From Marinobacter sp. S6332 (GTDB lineage Bacteria; Pseudomonadota; Gammaproteobacteria; Pseudomonadales; Oleiphilaceae), in the NCBI RefSeq assembly GCF_023016045.1, contig NZ_JALKAP010000001.1, positions 486,893 to 550,892 of the forward strand: DNA of 64,000 nucleotides, read 5' to 3'. Shown piece by piece: positions 35,117-46,429 of the stretch. How positions within the stretch are numbered: position 1 is the stretch's first letter; every line of letters starts with the position of its first letter. Made by a program: the position numbers and the translations under genes. The notes under the pieces are model-generated. The model made no database searches. It was given only the letters and a program-made list of their open reading frames with translations, and had not been told where the DNA came from.

Positions 35117-37428
35117 GCAAAAACCGGAATACCGACAACCAGTTTGCCTTTGATCTGGATGAAGCCGCTGATGTGGATAAAACATCTTCTGCATCTTCCA
35201 GCCAAGACTCTGGCCTGACCTTGGATAAGACCGAAACGGTTCTGGCGCTCCTAAATAGCTGGCAGATGGCTGGCTGGATTCGACCGCTGGATGTGCGCTT
35301 TGCGCGGCTGATTCAGGATCTTTCGGAAGAGCAGGGCGAAGCACCGCAACCGCTGGTTTTGTTACTCGCGGCCCTGACGTCTCACCAGGTCGGCCGCGGC
35401 CATGTGTGTGTGGATCTGGCCACTCTACTGGCCGATGCAGATAATACGCTTTCACTGCCACCGGAGGAATCCGGCGGTGCTCTCTCCGCACAAACCAGGG
35501 GCGTTCTGCCTGGCTCATTGGCAGAGCAGGAAAACGCTGATGGCAACTTCAATAGCCCCGGACATGTTCTGGCCCGAGTATCCACCCAGCAATGCATGGC
35601 CGCTCTGGACAACGCCCTTGCAGTAAGTGATGGCTCACATACTACGCCACTGGTATTGAGTGGTACTCGGCTCTACCTGCGCCGATTCTGGCGTTACGAA
35701 CAGCAGATTGCTGCAGGTATTCTGCAGCGTCTGGCGCTGCCATCTACCCTGGCTGACCCGTCTTCAGATGCGGCCTCAACGCTCAGCAAATCTCTGGACG
35801 TTCTGTTTAAACCTCAGGGTTCTGCGAGTCCCGCTGCGGATTACCAGAAGCTCGCCTGTGCCCTGGCCGCCCGCAACCGTTTTGCCGTGATTACCGGTGG
35901 CCCCGGCACCGGCAAGACCACCACCGTGGTGAACCTGTTGGCTGCCCTGCAATCCGTCGCGGGAGAATCCACCGAGCGCGATGGACGCAAATACCGTATC
36001 CGCCTGGCAGCCCCCACAGGCAAAGCCGCCGCCCGGCTGAACGAATCCATCGGTGGTGCCGTCAGCCGTCTACCTCTCGAGCAGTTACCAGGACAGGTAT
36101 CTCTGGCAGACATTCCCACCAAAGTAACCACGCTTCACAGGCTTCTGGGCAGTCGCCCGGATACCCGCATATTCCGCCACAACCGCGATAATCCGCTGCT
36201 GGTGGATATTCTGGTGATCGACGAAGCGTCCATGGTGGATCTGGATATGATGGCGTCGGTGTTCGACGCCCTGCCCGCCAACGCCCAACTAATTCTGTTG
36301 GGCGACAAAGACCAACTGGCCTCGGTAGACGCCGGTGCTGTGTTGGGTGAACTCTGCCAACGCGCGCCAGACGGCCACTATCTGCCAGAAACTGTGCAAT
36401 GGTTGAAAGCCATAACCGGCACCGAGATTCCTGCAAGCCTGCAAAACGCCAAAGGCCAGCCGCTGGATCAGGCCGTAGCCATGTTGCGCAAGAGCTACCG
36501 CTTTGCCGAAGGCAGTGGCATTCGCCAACTGGCCGAGGCCGTTAACACCAATACTTTGAACGACAGCATGCTTCAGCAGGCCTGCAGCGCCAGTTTTGAG
36601 GATGTGGTGTGGCTCAATAGCAGTACCAACAAACCCTCGCTGGAAGACACCCAGACGCTGATCTGCCGCCATGCGGTCAGTGGCAGCCCAGAAGCATTCC
36701 ACAATAACGGGGAAGGGCGAATCGGTGGCAACAGCCAGCCCCTGCCGCCACCCGTAGGCTATCGTCACTACTTGTCGCTGATGCAGAGCCACAGTCTGGA
36801 TGCTAACAGCACAACAGAGCAGTGGGACGAGTTGGCAAGATCCGTATTGGAGGCCTTCAGTGATTTTCAGGTGCTCTGCGCCCTGCGCCGCGGCCCTTGG
36901 GGTGTAGAAGGCCTGAACGAGCTGATCGCCCACCACTTGCTGGCACAAAAGCTCATTCCTCGAGCCGAAGGCTGGTACGCCGGACGGCCAGTTCTGATTA
37001 CCGGAAACGATTACAATCTGGGCCTGATGAACGGCGATGTGGGCATTACCTTCAGTTTGCCCCAAGCCACTGACGCACAAGCCAGCGACGAACAACCGAA
37101 ACCCTTGCTGCGCGTGGCCTTTCCCGCCAGTGATGGCAGCGGCGATATCCGCTGGATATCACCCAGCCGGCTGCAGCAACTGGAAACCGTGTATGCCATG
37201 ACGGTGCATAAATCCCAAGGCTCAGAGTTCAATCACACCTGCCTGGTGCTGCCGGATCGCCTCAGCCCGGTGCTCACGCGGGAGCTGGTGTACACCGGCA
37301 TTACCCGTGCAAAGAACTGGTTCAGCCTGATTACCGGTGATGCCAGTGTGTTCAGTGAGAGTGTAGAGCAGCGTGTGGTTCGGGCCTCGGGGTTGGCTTT
37401 GGTTCTTGCTGGGTCTGGCGTCGGTTAG
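35113..37428 (+). CDS. recD: Exodeoxyribonuclease V subunit RecD
   Basis: The 771-residue protein is the 5'-3' SF1B helicase of RecBCD. Walker A is ITGGPGTGKTTTV (about residue 258); APTGKAAARL, TLHRLLG, VIDEASMVDLDMM, LGDKDQLASVDAG and MTVHKSQGSEF (about 700) are the other motifs. It is longer than E. coli RecD (608). The extra length is spread over an acidic/Ser-rich N terminus and loops around residues 410-430 and 520-560. It is the last gene of the operon and is followed within 13 bp by a composite hairpin repeat. Confidence 0.96.
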   Translation: MSKNRNTDNQFAFDLDEAADVDKTSSASSSQDSGLTLDKTETVLALLNSWQMAGWIRPLDVRFARLIQDLSEEQGEAPQPLVLLLAALTSHQVGRGHVCVDLATLLADADNTLSLPPEESGGALSAQTRGVLPGSLAEQENADGNFNSPGHVLARVSTQQCMAALDNALAVSDGSHTTPLVLSGTRLYLRRFWRYEQQIAAGILQRLALPSTLADPSSDAASTLSKSLDVLFKPQGSASPAADYQKLACALAARNRFAVITGGPGTGKTTTVVNLLAALQSVAGESTERDGRKYRIRLAAPTGKAAARLNESIGGAVSRLPLEQLPGQVSLADIPTKVTTLHRLLGSRPDTRIFRHNRDNPLLVDILVIDEASMVDLDMMASVFDALPANAQLILLGDKDQLASVDAGAVLGELCQRAPDGHYLPETVQWLKAITGTEIPASLQNAKGQPLDQAVAMLRKSYRFAEGSGIRQLAEAVNTNTLNDSMLQQACSASFEDVVWLNSSTNKPSLEDTQTLICRHAVSGSPEAFHNNGEGRIGGNSQPLPPPVGYRHYLSLMQSHSLDANSTTEQWDELARSVLEAFSDFQVLCALRRGPWGVEGLNELIAHHLLAQKLIPRAEGWYAGRPVLITGNDYNLGLMNGDVGITFSLPQATDAQASDEQPKPLLRVAFPASDGSGDIRWISPSRLQQLETVYAMTVHKSQGSEFNHTCLVLPDRLSPVLTRELVYTGITRAKNWFSLITGDASVFSESVEQRVVRASGLALVLAGSGVG

Positions 37429-37440
37429 CTTGGGAGTTTT

Positions 37441-37552
37441 GCGTTACTGGGGAAGAGCCTCCCAAAAAGCGCCCGTGAATACGTCCCTGTAGGGCTCGAC
37501 TGCAGCCATCCTTGGCTGCAGACGTTTTTGGGAGGCTCTTCCCCAGCAACGC
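37441..37552 (+). repeat. Composite hairpin repeat, copy A
   Basis: Outer arms 37441-37470 and 37524-37552 pair over about 29 bp with one G/A difference and one extra base. Inside lie the conserved core, with GTGAATACGTCCCTGTAGGG (about 37474-37493), and an inner hairpin, CTGCAGCCA-TCCT-TGGCTGCAG. It lies just after recD and could act as a terminator or 3' stabiliser. Confidence 0.9.
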
Positions 37553-37679
37553 AATCCGGCTCTTTGCCAAGCCCGGAACTTTTCAAGTAAACCCATTCAT
37601 TTTCTGCAAGTACAGCTAAAAACCAGATGCTTTTAAGGTTCAATCACTTCAAGAAAAGCGGCATAACACTATTGTTAGG

Positions 37680-37794
37680 GCTTGTCTCCGGTGGCAGGGC
37701 TTCCGAAAACCTGGAGCGCCAAGGATGGCGCGACGGAGCCCTACTGGGACGTATTCACGGGCGTTTTTCGGAAGCCCTGCCACCGGAGACAAGC
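37680..37794 (-). repeat. Composite hairpin repeat, copy B (inverted)
   Basis: Outer arms 37680-37709 and 37765-37794 are perfect 30-bp complements. On the minus strand the core reads GTGAATACGTCCC and then AGTAGGGCTC, with the inner hairpin GCGCCA-TCCT-TGGCGC. The arms share no sequence with copies A and C apart from the A/T-rich inner end. It lies in the convergent gap between recD and the minus-strand ABC exporter. Confidence 0.9.
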
Positions 37795-37818
37795 TTGCAC
37801 TCAACTATGTCACGCACC

Positions 37819-39618
37819 TCAGCCAGATACATCGCTCTCACTATGCTGCTGCAACCACAACCGGGCGTAATAGCCATTCTGTGCCAGCAACTCACTGTGG
37901 CTGCCGCTTTCTACAATCTGCCCCTGATCCATGACCAGAATCTTGTCGGCATCGCGCACTGTGGATAAGCGGTGGGCGATAACAAGGGTGGTGCGTTGAC
38001 GGCTGACTTCATTAAGGGCTTCCAGAATCGCCTGCTCGGAAATGGAATCCAATGAGGAAGTCGCTTCGTCGAGGATCAACAACGGCGGGTTTTTCAGCAG
38101 TACACGGGCAATGGCCACCCGCTGTTTTTCACCACCGGAGAGTTTCAGGCCGCGCTCGCCCACTTTCGTGTTGTAGCCCTCGGGGAGGCTGCGGATGAAG
38201 TCATCCAGGTGTGCCTGCTTCGCAGCATGATGCACCTCGGCTTCGGTGGCATCGGGGCGGCCGTAAGCCAGATTTCGGTACAGGGTGTCGTTGAACAGCA
38301 CAGTGTCTTGCGGAACCACTCCAATCATAGAGCGTAGGCTGTCTTGGCTGACCTCACGAATATCCTGACCATCAATGGTAATGCTGCCTTTATCCACTTC
38401 AAAAAACCGGAACAACAGGCGGGCGAGGGTGGATTTACCGGCACCGCTGGCACCCACAACAGCCACTGTGTGTCCAGCAGGTATGGTGAAGTCTACATCC
38501 TGCAAAATCGGCCGGTCTGCTCGATAGGCGAAATGTACGTTATGAAAGCCTACCTCGCCCTTATCCACTGTGAGCGCAGAGGCCTCGGGTGCGTCTGTTA
38601 TTGCTGGCGTTTCCCCAAGCAAGCCAAACAGGCGTTCCACATTTACCAGAGACTGACGAATTTCCCGATAGACAAAGCCCAGAGCATTCAGAGGAATAAA
38701 CAATTGCAGCAGGTAGGCGTTGATCATGGTGAAGTCACCGAGGGTTATAGCGTCACTGGCCACTTCCCTGACGGCCATCACCATCATGGTGATCATGGCC
38801 AACCCGATGATGAGAGCCTGGCCGGAGTTAAGAGCCGCGAGGGACAAGCGGTTTTTCAGGCGTGCTTTTTCCCAGCCTTCCAGATTCTCGTCGTACAGCT
38901 CTGCTTCAAAGGTTTCGTTATTGAAGTATTTAACGGTTTCGTAGTTTAGTAGGCTGTCGATGGCGCGGGAGTTGGATTGGTTGTCCCGAGCGTTGGCCTC
39001 GCGTACGAATTTCGTTCGCCACTCGGTAACTTTGATGGAGAAAACCACATACACCACCACTGAAATGAGGATGGCCAACACATAGCTGGCGTTAAACGCT
39101 ACGAACAAAATCCCTGCCACCATCAGGATTTCCAGCAGGGTGGGCACTATATTGAACAGGGTAAAGCGCAGCAGAAAGCTGATACCGGTGGTGCCCCGCT
39201 CAATATCCCGGGCCAGCCCGCCGGTTTTGCGATCCAGGTGAAACGCCAGTTCCCGTTCGTGGAGATGGCGAAATACCCTGAGTGATACCCGCCGCATGGC
39301 GCGCTCGGCAACCCTCGCAAACACCGCATCCCGCAGTTCGCCGAACAAGGTGCTGCCAAATCGTAAGGTGCCATAGGCCACCACCAACACAACGGGAATC
39401 CACAAAAGAAGTTCGCCTTCCCGGCCTTGGTCGAGGTAGTCGACGATGTATTTCAGAGCCACCGGGGTTGCGACTGTGGCTAGCTTTGCCAGTATCAGGA
39501 AGCTGATCGACAGGGCTACTCGCCCACGGAACTCTGTGAGATAGGGCCAAAGCCCGGCAATCACCTTCCAGTTCGGTTTATGGTTGGCGGGGTAATCACT
39601 GTCTGCGTAGGCTCGCAC
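37819..39618 (-). CDS. ABC exporter, Atm1/HMT1-like half transporter
   Basis: This is a 599-residue half transporter starting at GTG 39618 with AAGGA seven bases upstream. Six helices (about 25-310) include the segments RKTGGLARDIERGT, LLNYETVKYFNNE and GDFTMINAYLLQLFIPLN, which are typical of the Atm1/ABCB7/HMT1 class. The ATPase has VGASGAGKST, LSGGEKQR and LLILDEATSSLD. Such proteins export glutathione-linked or metal-related compounds; the bacterial substrate is not certain. Composite repeat C lies 28 bp upstream of the start, perhaps inside the 5' leader. Confidence 0.88.
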   Translation of the reverse strand: MRAYADSDYPANHKPNWKVIAGLWPYLTEFRGRVALSISFLILAKLATVATPVALKYIVDYLDQGREGELLLWIPVVLVVAYGTLRFGSTLFGELRDAVFARVAERAMRRVSLRVFRHLHERELAFHLDRKTGGLARDIERGTTGISFLLRFTLFNIVPTLLEILMVAGILFVAFNASYVLAILISVVVYVVFSIKVTEWRTKFVREANARDNQSNSRAIDSLLNYETVKYFNNETFEAELYDENLEGWEKARLKNRLSLAALNSGQALIIGLAMITMMVMAVREVASDAITLGDFTMINAYLLQLFIPLNALGFVYREIRQSLVNVERLFGLLGETPAITDAPEASALTVDKGEVGFHNVHFAYRADRPILQDVDFTIPAGHTVAVVGASGAGKSTLARLLFRFFEVDKGSITIDGQDIREVSQDSLRSMIGVVPQDTVLFNDTLYRNLAYGRPDATEAEVHHAAKQAHLDDFIRSLPEGYNTKVGERGLKLSGGEKQRVAIARVLLKNPPLLILDEATSSLDSISEQAILEALNEVSRQRTTLVIAHRLSTVRDADKILVMDQGQIVESGSHSELLAQNGYYARLWLQQHSESDVSG

Positions 39619-39646
39619 TCGAGATCCTTTTTACGGCGGAGTTAAC

Positions 39647-39762
39647 GAGCATGTGGGCAGGTGCCTTCGGCCAGAACACGCTGTAAATACTTCCCTGTAC
39701 GCTCGACAAAAGCCATCCTTGGCTTTTGACGGTTCTGGCCGAAGGCACCTGCCCACATGCTC
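39647..39762 (+). repeat. Composite hairpin repeat, copy C
   Basis: Outer arms 39647-39677 and 39732-39762 are perfect 31-bp complements. The core reads GTAAATACTTCCCTGTA then GCTCGAC, and the inner hairpin is CAAAAGCCA-TCCT-TGGCTTTTG. Its arms differ fully from those of copies A and B. It sits between two divergently transcribed exporter genes, so it is not placed only at gene ends. Confidence 0.9.
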
Positions 39763-39848
39763 TTATCTGACTGTATGATAAGTCTCTACTCAAAGCATAA
39801 TCGTATAGCTGGCTAAGTTTACCTTAGCCAGAACCCAGGAGGCACACC

Positions 39849-41606
39849 ATCAACACTCGTCACCGGCAGGCCCTGAAACTCGTTATAGGGTTTATACACC
39901 CTTACCGCAAAGCCGTCGCAGGCGCTTTGGTGGCACTGGTCATCACTGCAGGTATCACTCTCGGGTTGGGGCAGGGACTTAGAATTCTGGTGGATCAGGG
40001 CCTGGCTACCCAATCTCCGGAGAACCTGGCCCGGGCTGTTGGCTTGTTTTTCATACTGGTGATCGGGCTGGCCTTTGGTTCTTTTGCCCGCTTCTATCTG
40101 GTGTCCTGGATTGGCGAACGCGTGGTGGCGGATATCCGCAAGCAGGTGTTCAATCATTTGATTGATCTGCATCCGGGCTTTTTCGAGCAGAACCGGGCGC
40201 TGGAAATACAATCCCGGTTTACCGCCGACACCACGGTGCTGCAATCAGTGATTGGCTCCACCGTGTCCATCGCCTTGCGCAACGCACTGATGCTGGTGGG
40301 TGGACTATTATTACTGTTCATCACCAACGCCAAGCTGGCCGGCATTATTTTGCTGGGTTTCCCCCTGGTGATTGCGCCTATCCTGTTTTTCGGGCGGCGG
40401 GTTCGGCAGCTTTCCCGGCTCAGCCAGGACAGGGTCGCAGATGTAGGTAGTTACGTGGGGGAAAACCTCACGCAGATCAAAACCGTGCAGGCGTTTAATC
40501 ATCAACCCCACGACCGGCATTTCTTTTCAGAGGTATCCGAGCGAGCTTTTGACATTGCCCGGGCCCGTATAAAACAGCGGGCCTGGTTAACGACTCTGGC
40601 CATAACCCTCGTCATGGGCGCAGTGGGCATAGTGATCTGGATTGGTGGCCTGGATGTTATCCACGGCCGCATTACCCCGGGGGAGCTGGCAGCGTTTCTG
40701 TTTTACAGTTTGCTGGTAGGCGTAGCCGCAGGCGCGATTAGCGAAGTTATCGGTGAACTGCAGCGGGCGGCTGGGTCGGCTGCGCGGCTTTTTGAGCTGC
40801 TTCAGACGAAGCCGGCGTTTGAGCGGCCGACAGAACAGGCAAACAAATTCCCGGGGGTCGTTACCGGAGAAATCGCCATCAACGACCTTAACTTCAGTTA
40901 CCCCAATCGAAGGGAGCACCCGGCACTCACCGATATCTGCCTGCAGGTTCGGGCCGGTGAAACCTTGGCGTTGGTAGGGCCTTCCGGGGCGGGGAAATCC
41001 ACTTTGTTTGATTTGCTGCTGCACTTCTATCAGCCCGACAGCGGCACCATTCACATTGATGGCACAGACAGCGCAACCGTTTCCCTTGAAGGGCTCCGGG
41101 CGTGCTTTTCGTTGGTGCCGCAGAACCCCGCTCTGTTCCATGGCACCGTTGCCGACAACATCCGTTACGCCCGTCCCGATGCCAGTCAGTCAGAGGTAAA
41201 AGAAGCGGCACGCATTGCCCACGCCCACGAGTTCATCGAGAAGTTACCAGATGGCTATAACACGCAACTGGGTGATGCTGGGCTAGGGCTCTCAGGTGGC
41301 CAAAAGCAACGGCTGGCAATTGCCCGTGCATTGCTGGCAGACGCACCTATACTTCTACTGGATGAGGCCACCAGCGCGCTGGACGCAGAGAGTGAAAGCC
41401 TGATTCAGCGGGCCATGCCGGCACTTACCTCTGGCAGGACCACGCTGGTAATCGCCCACAGGCTTGCAACTGTAAGAGATGCTGACCGCATTGCTGTTCT
41501 GGATCAGGGGCGGCTCTTAGCGGTCGGCACCCATGAAGAACTCATAAAAGAAAACGAGCTATACAGACGCCTGGCGGCGCTGCAGTTTCGGGAGCAAACG
41601 GCATAA
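39849..41606 (+). CDS. ABC exporter, MsbA/LptB-fold half transporter with apparent ATC start
   Basis: This half transporter of about 585 residues has a TMD-ATPase layout. The conserved N-terminal LVIGFIHPYRKAV segment is read only if translation starts upstream of the first standard start (TTG 39927). AGGAGG at 39837-39842 is followed six bases later by ATC, in frame, with a stop codon eight codons earlier and no ATG, GTG or TTG between. I therefore place the start at ATC 39849. The ATPase has VGPSGAGKST, LSGGQKQRL and LLLDEATSALD; the TMD has the FFEQNRALEIQSRFTADT coupling region. Likely role: lipid or drug export in the inner membrane. Confidence 0.82.
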   Translation: MNTRHRQALKLVIGFIHPYRKAVAGALVALVITAGITLGLGQGLRILVDQGLATQSPENLARAVGLFFILVIGLAFGSFARFYLVSWIGERVVADIRKQVFNHLIDLHPGFFEQNRALEIQSRFTADTTVLQSVIGSTVSIALRNALMLVGGLLLLFITNAKLAGIILLGFPLVIAPILFFGRRVRQLSRLSQDRVADVGSYVGENLTQIKTVQAFNHQPHDRHFFSEVSERAFDIARARIKQRAWLTTLAITLVMGAVGIVIWIGGLDVIHGRITPGELAAFLFYSLLVGVAAGAISEVIGELQRAAGSAARLFELLQTKPAFERPTEQANKFPGVVTGEIAINDLNFSYPNRREHPALTDICLQVRAGETLALVGPSGAGKSTLFDLLLHFYQPDSGTIHIDGTDSATVSLEGLRACFSLVPQNPALFHGTVADNIRYARPDASQSEVKEAARIAHAHEFIEKLPDGYNTQLGDAGLGLSGGQKQRLAIARALLADAPILLLDEATSALDAESESLIQRAMPALTSGRTTLVIAHRLATVRDADRIAVLDQGRLLAVGTHEELIKENELYRRLAALQFREQTA

Positions 41607-41696
41607 TAATGAACATTGTCAATTTGTGTCAGGCCTCACTACTCCCTACACTGTTAAACGAGATTGATTAATCAGAGACACAGGGAGAATGGCAAA

Positions 41697-42974
41697 GTGA
41701 GCAATAAAGAATTGCAGGCCCTCAAAGAACGCTATGTTGCAGCGGGCGTGGCGAGTCCCAATGAACAATTTGCCGACCATGCAACCAACGCAGAACTATG
41801 GGACGCAGACGGCAAGCGCATGATCGATTTTGCCGGCGGTATAGGTGTGCTCAACATAGGTCACCGGCACCCGAAGGTGGTTGAGGCTATTAAAGCCCAG
41901 CTGGACAAGCTGATGCATACTTGCCAGACCGTTATGCCCTATGAGGGCTACGTTCGTCTGGCACAGAAGCTGAGCGAAGTCACACCGGTAAAAGGCCACG
42001 CCAAGGTTATGCTGGCCAACTCCGGTGCTGAAGCCTTGGAAAACGCCCTCAAGATTGCCCGGGCAGCCACTGGCCGTACCAACGTAATCTGCTTTAACGG
42101 CGGCTACCACGGCCGTACCTTCATGACCATGGCGATGAATGGCAAGGCAGCGCCTTACCAGACAGACTTCGGCCCCATGCCGGGCAGCGTATACCGCGCC
42201 CCTTATCCTGTGCCCTATCACGGTGTGACGGAAGAAGACGCTCTGCGTGGCCTGGAAATGACCATGAAAGCCGATTCACCCGCTAACCAGACGGCCGCCA
42301 TTGTGCTCGAGCCGGTTCTGGGCGAGGGTGGTTTTTACGCTGCGCCAACCAACTTCCTGAAAGCACTCCGTAAGATTTGCGACGATAACGGCATTCTGCT
42401 GATTGTGGACGAAGTTCAAAGTGGCTTTGGCCGCACAGGCAAGATGTTTGCCCTTGAGCACAGCGGTGTTGAAGCCGACATTATTACCATGGCCAAGAGT
42501 ATGGCGGATGGTATGCCAATCTCAGCCATTGTTGGTACTGACAAGGTTATGGACTCGTCCGGGCCCAACTCGCTGGGCGGCACCTATACCGGTAGCCCTA
42601 CAGCTTGTGCGGCTGCCCTTGCGGTATTCGAGGTATTCAAAGACGAGGATATTCTTGGTAAAAGCATCAGCTTGGGCGAAAAGCTGAATCAGCGCTTCAG
42701 CCAATGGCAGGAAAAGTTCACCCATGTGGATAACGTTCGTGGTTTAGGCCCCATGGCAGCCTTCGAGATGGTTGAAAGCAAGGAAAGCCGCACACCTAGA
42801 CCAGATCTGGCGGCGGAGATCACCAAAAAGGCCAAAGAGAAGGGACTGATCCTTCTGAGCTGCGGCATGTTTGGTAATACTCTGCGCTTCCTGATGCCGG
42901 TAACCATTGAGGATAGTATCCTTGAGGAAGGCTTGGCGATTGTTGAAGAGTGCCTGAAGGAAGTCGGCGCCTGA
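41697..42974 (+). CDS. gabT: 4-aminobutyrate aminotransferase (class III)
   Basis: The protein has 425 residues. GTG 41697 is chosen because CAGGGAGA lies upstream and the longer frame adds an unlikely leader. PLP-binding features: NSGAEALENALKIAR, FNGGYHGRT, LIVDEVQSGFGRTG and the Schiff-base Lys in MAKSMADGMPISA (about residue 268), followed by LGGTYTGSP. These match GabT/PuuE enzymes, which move the amino group of GABA to 2-oxoglutarate. Related omega-amino acids could be substrates. No gabD neighbour is present; an intrinsic terminator follows at once, so it is monocistronic. Confidence 0.9.
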   Translation: MSNKELQALKERYVAAGVASPNEQFADHATNAELWDADGKRMIDFAGGIGVLNIGHRHPKVVEAIKAQLDKLMHTCQTVMPYEGYVRLAQKLSEVTPVKGHAKVMLANSGAEALENALKIARAATGRTNVICFNGGYHGRTFMTMAMNGKAAPYQTDFGPMPGSVYRAPYPVPYHGVTEEDALRGLEMTMKADSPANQTAAIVLEPVLGEGGFYAAPTNFLKALRKICDDNGILLIVDEVQSGFGRTGKMFALEHSGVEADIITMAKSMADGMPISAIVGTDKVMDSSGPNSLGGTYTGSPTACAAALAVFEVFKDEDILGKSISLGEKLNQRFSQWQEKFTHVDNVRGLGPMAAFEMVESKESRTPRPDLAAEITKKAKEKGLILLSCGMFGNTLRFLMPVTIEDSILEEGLAIVEECLKEVGA

Positions 42975-43000
42975 CTCAATAATTTGAGCCATTTGTGACC

Positions 43001-43029
43001 AAAGCCGAACCTCCGGGTTCGGCTTTTTT
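43001..43029 (+). terminator. Intrinsic terminator after gabT
   Basis: AAAGCCGAACC pairs with GGTTCGGCTTTTTT around a small loop, with a good T-tract on the plus strand. Confidence 0.92.
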
Positions 43030-43080
43030 ATGATGTTCGTCGTATACTGCCCTGAGTAGTTTCACCAATCAGGCAGAACC

Positions 43081-43839
43081 ATGACGACACCAAACACCAC
43101 GTCCGCGCCCGATCACAAGCCCAGACCGTGGGTTGATCTGCTGGTCAGCATTATTATTCCCTCTGTCATCCTAATGAAGTTCAGTGGTGACCAGCATCTT
43201 GGTAGCGTTAACGCCCTTATTCTTGGCTTAGCCTTCCCGCTTGGCTGGGGCTTGTTTGAACTAATTCGCTACAACAAGAAAAACTTCATCGCCTTGTTGG
43301 GCTTAATCAGTGTCGGGCTAACAGGCGGTATAGGCTTGCTAGAGCTCGATGCTGGTTGGCTCGCAATAAAAGAAGCAGCGGTTCCGGCGATTATTGGCCT
43401 TGCGGTTCTAGCTTCCACCCGCACCAAGTACCCGTTGGTACGTACGCTTCTGTATAACCCGAACGTACTCGATGTGGACAAAATTCAGGAAACTCTTGAA
43501 GAAAAAGAGCGTGTAGAAGAGTTTGAAGCGCGGCTACTGAATGCTAGTTACTTTTTCGCTGGCACTTTTTTGTTCTCATCCATCATGAATTACTTGGTAG
43601 CCCGCTGGATTGTGGTCAGCCCTTCCGGTACACAGGCTTTTAATGAAGAGCTTGGCAGGATGACTCTGGTGAGTTATCCAATGATTGCTATCCCGTCGAT
43701 GGTGATGATGATGCTTATCTTCTATTACCTATGGAGAACCATCCGTCGCCTTACGGGTTATACACTAGAAGAAGTGATGGCGCCCCACTTGGCGGAGAAG
43801 GAAAAGGCTAAATCCTCCGGCTCTTCTTCCGGTAAATAG
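43081..43839 (+). CDS. VC0807-family integral membrane protein
   Basis: The 252-residue protein has about seven membrane helices: two in the N half (LLVSIIIPSVILMKF, ALILGLAFPLGWGLFELIRY), then ALLGLISVGLTGGIGLLEL, AAVPAIIGLAVLAS, YFFAGTFLFSSIMNYLVARW and YPMIAIPSMVMMMLIFYYLW. The conserved pattern matches VC0807-type proteins of unknown function. A C-terminal cytosolic tail is Lys/Ser-rich. It is flanked by terminators on both sides, so it is transcribed alone. Confidence 0.75.
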   Translation: MTTPNTTSAPDHKPRPWVDLLVSIIIPSVILMKFSGDQHLGSVNALILGLAFPLGWGLFELIRYNKKNFIALLGLISVGLTGGIGLLELDAGWLAIKEAAVPAIIGLAVLASTRTKYPLVRTLLYNPNVLDVDKIQETLEEKERVEEFEARLLNASYFFAGTFLFSSIMNYLVARWIVVSPSGTQAFNEELGRMTLVSYPMIAIPSMVMMMLIFYYLWRTIRRLTGYTLEEVMAPHLAEKEKAKSSGSSSGK

Positions 43840-43876
43840 CGCTTTAATTCAATAACCTTCGTTGTTTTTCAGCAAC

Positions 43877-43917
43877 AAAAAAAGCGGCCAGAGTAGTGAT
43901 ACTCTGGCCGCTTTTTT
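43877..43917. terminator. Bidirectional terminator between VC0807 gene and gyrB
   Basis: AAAAAAAGCGGCCAGAGTA pairs with its complement ending GCTTTTTT. It serves the convergent plus-strand membrane-protein gene and minus-strand gyrB. Confidence 0.95.
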
Positions 43918-43936
43918 ATTAGCTATCCGAATACGA

Positions 43937-46429
<2,493 letters not shown>

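Noticed and set aside
37441..37794. Integron attC sites or a CRISPR array
   Set aside because: There is no attC-type end sequence, no nearby integron integrase or cassette array, and only two inverted units with no spacer-repeat order; the palindromes have unrelated arms.
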